Source of the DNA: Oscillospiraceae bacterium
GTDB lineage: Bacteria; Bacillota; Clostridia; Oscillospirales; CAG-272
NCBI GenBank assembly: GCA_015064585.1
Contig: SVRY01000027.1
Span: forward strand, 1 to 33,768
Reading direction: 5' to 3'
Length of the DNA: 33,768 nucleotides
The notes beneath the pieces were generated by a model, which made no database searches, had not been told where the DNA came from, and saw only the letters and a program-made list of their open reading frames with translations. The stretch's first letter is position 1; each line of letters begins with the position of its first letter. Below, piece by piece: positions 31,560 to 33,768 of this stretch. A program made the translations under genes and the position numbers.

Positions 31560-31665
31560 TGTAATCCTCCTATCTTTAAGCATTCGCAAAAGCGAAATTC
31601 ATTTTATGATACAGCATACTTCTATTTGATAATCTTAAATCCATGGTCCTTCTCATATACTAAAC

Positions 31666-32085
31666 TCAATTTAGATGCCATTCCAATAAAATCTTGGAGA
31701 ACCTAAAGTAAGTAATTTGAAGGCGTGCATTTTTCGCGGGGGGCGCTATCGTGGTTGTTTCTTCTTTTTTGAAACCAATGGGAACTAATAATGTAAGCGA
31801 TTGATTGTTTTTTAAACAAAACCTCCATACATAATAATGGGTATTTTTAAAGAATTCTAAGTCTTCCACATAACATTGGGAGGAAAAATATACAATCTGA
31901 GAAGTCTTTCCTAAAATGAGATCAATTGGTATTAAAAGAATTCGACGACAAAGGTAGCCCCAACACAATATTACTGCTATTTCGAAAAACAAAGTAAAAA
32001 TGGGACCGCAAAACTGAGGGATGAATATCATTATCGCAATGCCTATTACAAGAAATAGAGCTTGATCAATGAGAAATTTTTTCAT
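31666..32085 (-). CDS. Small membrane protein directly after Rhs, candidate immunity protein
   Basis: The 139-residue protein has two hydrophobic helices (about 5-27 and 30-52) followed by a beta-rich soluble tail ending in WHLN. Its GGAGG site overlaps the Rhs stop codon (TAGGAGG) and its ATG lies 8 bases past that stop, so translation is tightly coupled to Rhs. Genes in this position normally encode the cognate immunity protein. It shares its two-helix-plus-beta-domain layout with the next gene, suggesting distant relatedness. No family was recognised with certainty. Confidence 0.65.
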   Translation of the reverse strand: MKKFLIDQALFLVIGIAIMIFIPQFCGPIFTLFFEIAVILCWGYLCRRILLIPIDLILGKTSQIVYFSSQCYVEDLEFFKNTHYYVWRFCLKNNQSLTLLVPIGFKKEETTTIAPPAKNARLQITYFRFSKILLEWHLN

Positions 32086-32093
32086 GCTTCCTC

Positions 32094-33768
32094 CTAAAAC
32101 AATGTAGCGAGTGTAGAGGTTACAGTTGAGTATACACCTGCTCGAAAAACTGCTATCTGTTTTTCTAAAATACCAATGTTAATTGTCATAGACGAATTTG
32201 CAAATGTTCGCAAATTTACATTCGCTTTGGCTTGGGAGTTGCGGTAGAAATTATCACGAAGGTATACTTTTCGAGAGGAACGTGGCATATTACTGATCTG
32301 TTTTACTTTTAGGGCAGCCATTCCTTTTGCAACACCATAGCCTATTCCATTTGCTATTCCGCCTTTTAATGCACTTTTGCCTAAATCTTCCCAACTATTA
32401 ATATTGCCCTTGATACCATCAGATGCAACGCTACCGATAGCACCAACAGCCATTGTGCCAATAAGTTTTAGACCAGGAATTGCAGCTATCGCCCCACCGA
32501 CACCTGATGCAAAATAATCTAAAGCACTAGAAGTCGGCGTAAAAATATTAATACCCGTTTTTCCACTTTGGATATTTCCAATGACATCACTGACATATTG
32601 TCCTACTAAACCTACGACAAATCCGATAGCAATAGCTTCCCAAAAATACCCACTATTATCAGCGCGTGATACAGGATTATTTCCACAGTATACAAACAGA
32701 TTATAACTGGAGAAATCACCATTTGCGCCCAGCAAATCAACATCATCCGCATTAATAAACCGTCTGATCGCAGGGTCATAATATCTTGTCTGCAGATAAT
32801 AGAAGCCCGTCTCGTTATCATAAATATATCCACGGTAGCGAAGGGGATTAGTAGTCAAGGCGCTGTATTCCATGGAAGATGCAGAATTGATAGTCAGTAT
32901 TCTGCCCCAAGCGTCATATTCATAATAGCCTACTACGCCGTTACTGTTGGCAATGCCTACTACATCACCTTGGAGATTTGTGATGTAGAAATACTCTGTA
33001 CCGTTATAATCGAGATAAAAAGGAACACCCTGCGCATCATAATAGAACTTTAGGGTCGTAACATTTGTTCCGTTTGTGACGGTCATCATGGCAAGTTGGC
33101 TGCCGTTCCAGTAGTAGTCATAAGTCGTACTGCCGACGATCTTGCGGGTGCGCAGTCCATCCGTATTATACTGATACTGAAAGCTTGTGCTGCCTTTTGT
33201 TCCACTTGTTAACCGGCGTCCGTTTATCCAATTGAATGAGTATGTTGCACCATTGTAATAGGTCAGCGGATTGCCTATTTCGTCATAGCTAAACGTCGTG
33301 CCGTTATAGCTCTTGAGGACATCGCCCCACATCTCGGTATCATACTGCTGATAGTAGCCGTAGCTATCGGTGCTTTGCAGTGTGCCAAGCGTGCCCGTAG
33401 TATACGCATATGTCTTGCGAGAGGTAATGTTTCCTCTGTCATCGTAGGTATACACATACGTTTTATTGGCACTCATATTGTTTTCTCTTGTCAGCTGACC
33501 CAGATCGTCATACTCATAGCTTGCGATCACATTGTTTCCCAGCTTCACAGAGGTAATATTGCCTACCGCGTCATAGGTATAGCTATAACTGCGGGTGCTA
33601 TAGCCGCTGTAGGTGACTTCCGAAACAAGGGAAGAGGTATTATTATCCTTATCGGTTACATAGCTGTAATTCTTCGTCAGATCCGGATTGATATCTGTAC
33701 CGATATTTTGTCTGATCCATTGACTGCGCAGTCGGTTCAGATCGTCATACAAATAATCAATTTTATAT
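32094..33768 (-). CDS. Rhs/YD-repeat protein, 3' part (cut by window edge)
   Basis: The reading frame stays open to the right edge, so the true start is outside. The visible residues (about 557) contain a series of YD repeats (YDDLGQLTREN, YDAWGRILT) and the Rhs core end GFYYLQTRYYDPAIRRFINAD, followed by SYNLFVYCGNNPVSRADNSG. After the core come a Gly/Ala-rich helical region (about 370-480 counted from 33752) and a short 70-residue tail without a recognised toxin motif. Rhs shells enclose and deliver variable C-terminal toxins in polymorphic toxin systems. Two membrane-protein genes follow closely. The tail may be a small membrane-active toxin or a degraded one. Confidence 0.88.
   Translation of the reverse strand, partial: YKIDYLYDDLNRLRSQWIRQNIGTDINPDLTKNYSYVTDKDNNTSSLVSEVTYSGYSTRSYSYTYDAVGNITSVKLGNNVIASYEYDDLGQLTRENNMSANKTYVYTYDDRGNITSRKTYAYTTGTLGTLQSTDSYGYYQQYDTEMWGDVLKSYNGTTFSYDEIGNPLTYYNGATYSFNWINGRRLTSGTKGSTSFQYQYNTDGLRTRKIVGSTTYDYYWNGSQLAMMTVTNGTNVTTLKFYYDAQGVPFYLDYNGTEYFYITNLQGDVVGIANSNGVVGYYEYDAWGRILTINSASSMEYSALTTNPLRYRGYIYDNETGFYYLQTRYYDPAIRRFINADDVDLLGANGDFSSYNLFVYCGNNPVSRADNSGYFWEAIAIGFVVGLVGQYVSDVIGNIQSGKTGINIFTPTSSALDYFASGVGGAIAAIPGLKLIGTMAVGAIGSVASDGIKGNINSWEDLGKSALKGGIANGIGYGVAKGMAALKVKQISNMPRSSRKVYLRDNFYRNSQAKANVNLRTFANSSMTINIGILEKQIAVFRAGVYSTVTSTLATLF

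Noticed and set aside
31622-31702. Short minus-strand frame (VLQDFIGMASKLSLVYEKDH...) past the end of the 139-residue gene in another frame
   Set aside because: It reads like protein and might be a gene remnant, but at 26 residues without a ribosome site it cannot be supported.

Overview
The window looks like a chromosomal segment of a Gram-positive anaerobe of the class Clostridia, probably a gut-associated Oscillospirales- or Christensenellales-like lineage. The evidence is the strong AGGAGG-type ribosome binding sites, consensus TTGACA/TATAAT promoters with 17-18 bp spacing, the IspH-ribosomal S1 fusion, the FAD oxidoreductase-cmk-plsC-ispH operon, and BspA-like, GLUG and Rhs surface proteins. 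Genus cannot be fixed from the sequence alone.

Layout. 1-683 is AT-rich and gene-poor, with a terminator and a 21-bp tandem repeat. 684-3652 carries a membrane-anchored VanY-type D,D-carboxypeptidase, a SAM methyltransferase and the redox chaperone Hsp33. 3728-4176 is a tRNA operon (Val, Asp, Phe, Gly). 4229-6965 holds a BspA-like leucine-rich-repeat protein and an XRE-family regulator. 7005-8458 (minus) is an RluC/RluD-type pseudouridine synthase behind a membrane protein. 8669-10378 has a long-form PRPP synthetase and a nicotinamidase-like hydrolase. 10424-11690 is an AT-rich accessory islet: a hairpin array, a four-helix-bundle (23S rRNA IVS/Avd-like) gene, a 56-bp dispersed repeat and an S51-peptidase-like gene. 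11843-14911 is a tight operon of two FliB-like cysteine-rich proteins around a nitroreductase, followed by a low-molecular-weight phosphatase and a previously hidden 36-residue lipoprotein-like ORF. 15015-20114 (minus) encodes a 1699-residue GLUG-repeat surface protein. tRNA-Thr follows at 20387. 20598-25128 (minus) is the FAD oxidoreductase-cmk-plsC-ispH/S1 operon. 25129-25944 is an 816-base gene-free region with two more hairpin arrays and the second 56-bp repeat. 25945-28824 (minus) is a transglutaminase/InlB-repeat/amidase cell-wall enzyme, 29081-30100 an aldose 1-epimerase, and 30194-33768 (minus) the 3' part of an Rhs gene with three small companions.

Most striking signal. Three intergenic arrays (10424-10600, 25251-25422, 25666-25830) are built from short perfect hairpins of ever-changing stem sequence with mostly 3-nt loops, separated by an almost invariant 7-8 nt spacer. 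The spacer reads GTGATAT(T) in the left half and its reverse complement (A)ATATCAC in the right half, and the polarity flips around a TATTCG...CGAATA inverted box. The only four-helix-bundle gene in the window lies directly beside one array, and its Shine-Dalgarno/start region (TATTCGC, AGAG, GTGATATT, ATG) is made of the same words. A 56-bp repeat (50/56 identical between copies) accompanies the arrays at both loci. This is the best candidate here for an undescribed element or regulatory system.

How genes work together. The cmk/plsC/ispH-S1 operon couples nucleotide, phospholipid, isoprenoid and translation functions. VanY, the amidase fusion, the LRR and GLUG proteins and the Rhs module form a cell-wall and surface set. 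PRPP synthetase and the nicotinamidase-like protein could both feed nucleotide or NAD metabolism. The FliB pair suggests protein methylation or metal/Fe-S chemistry, but no flagellar gene is visible in the window.
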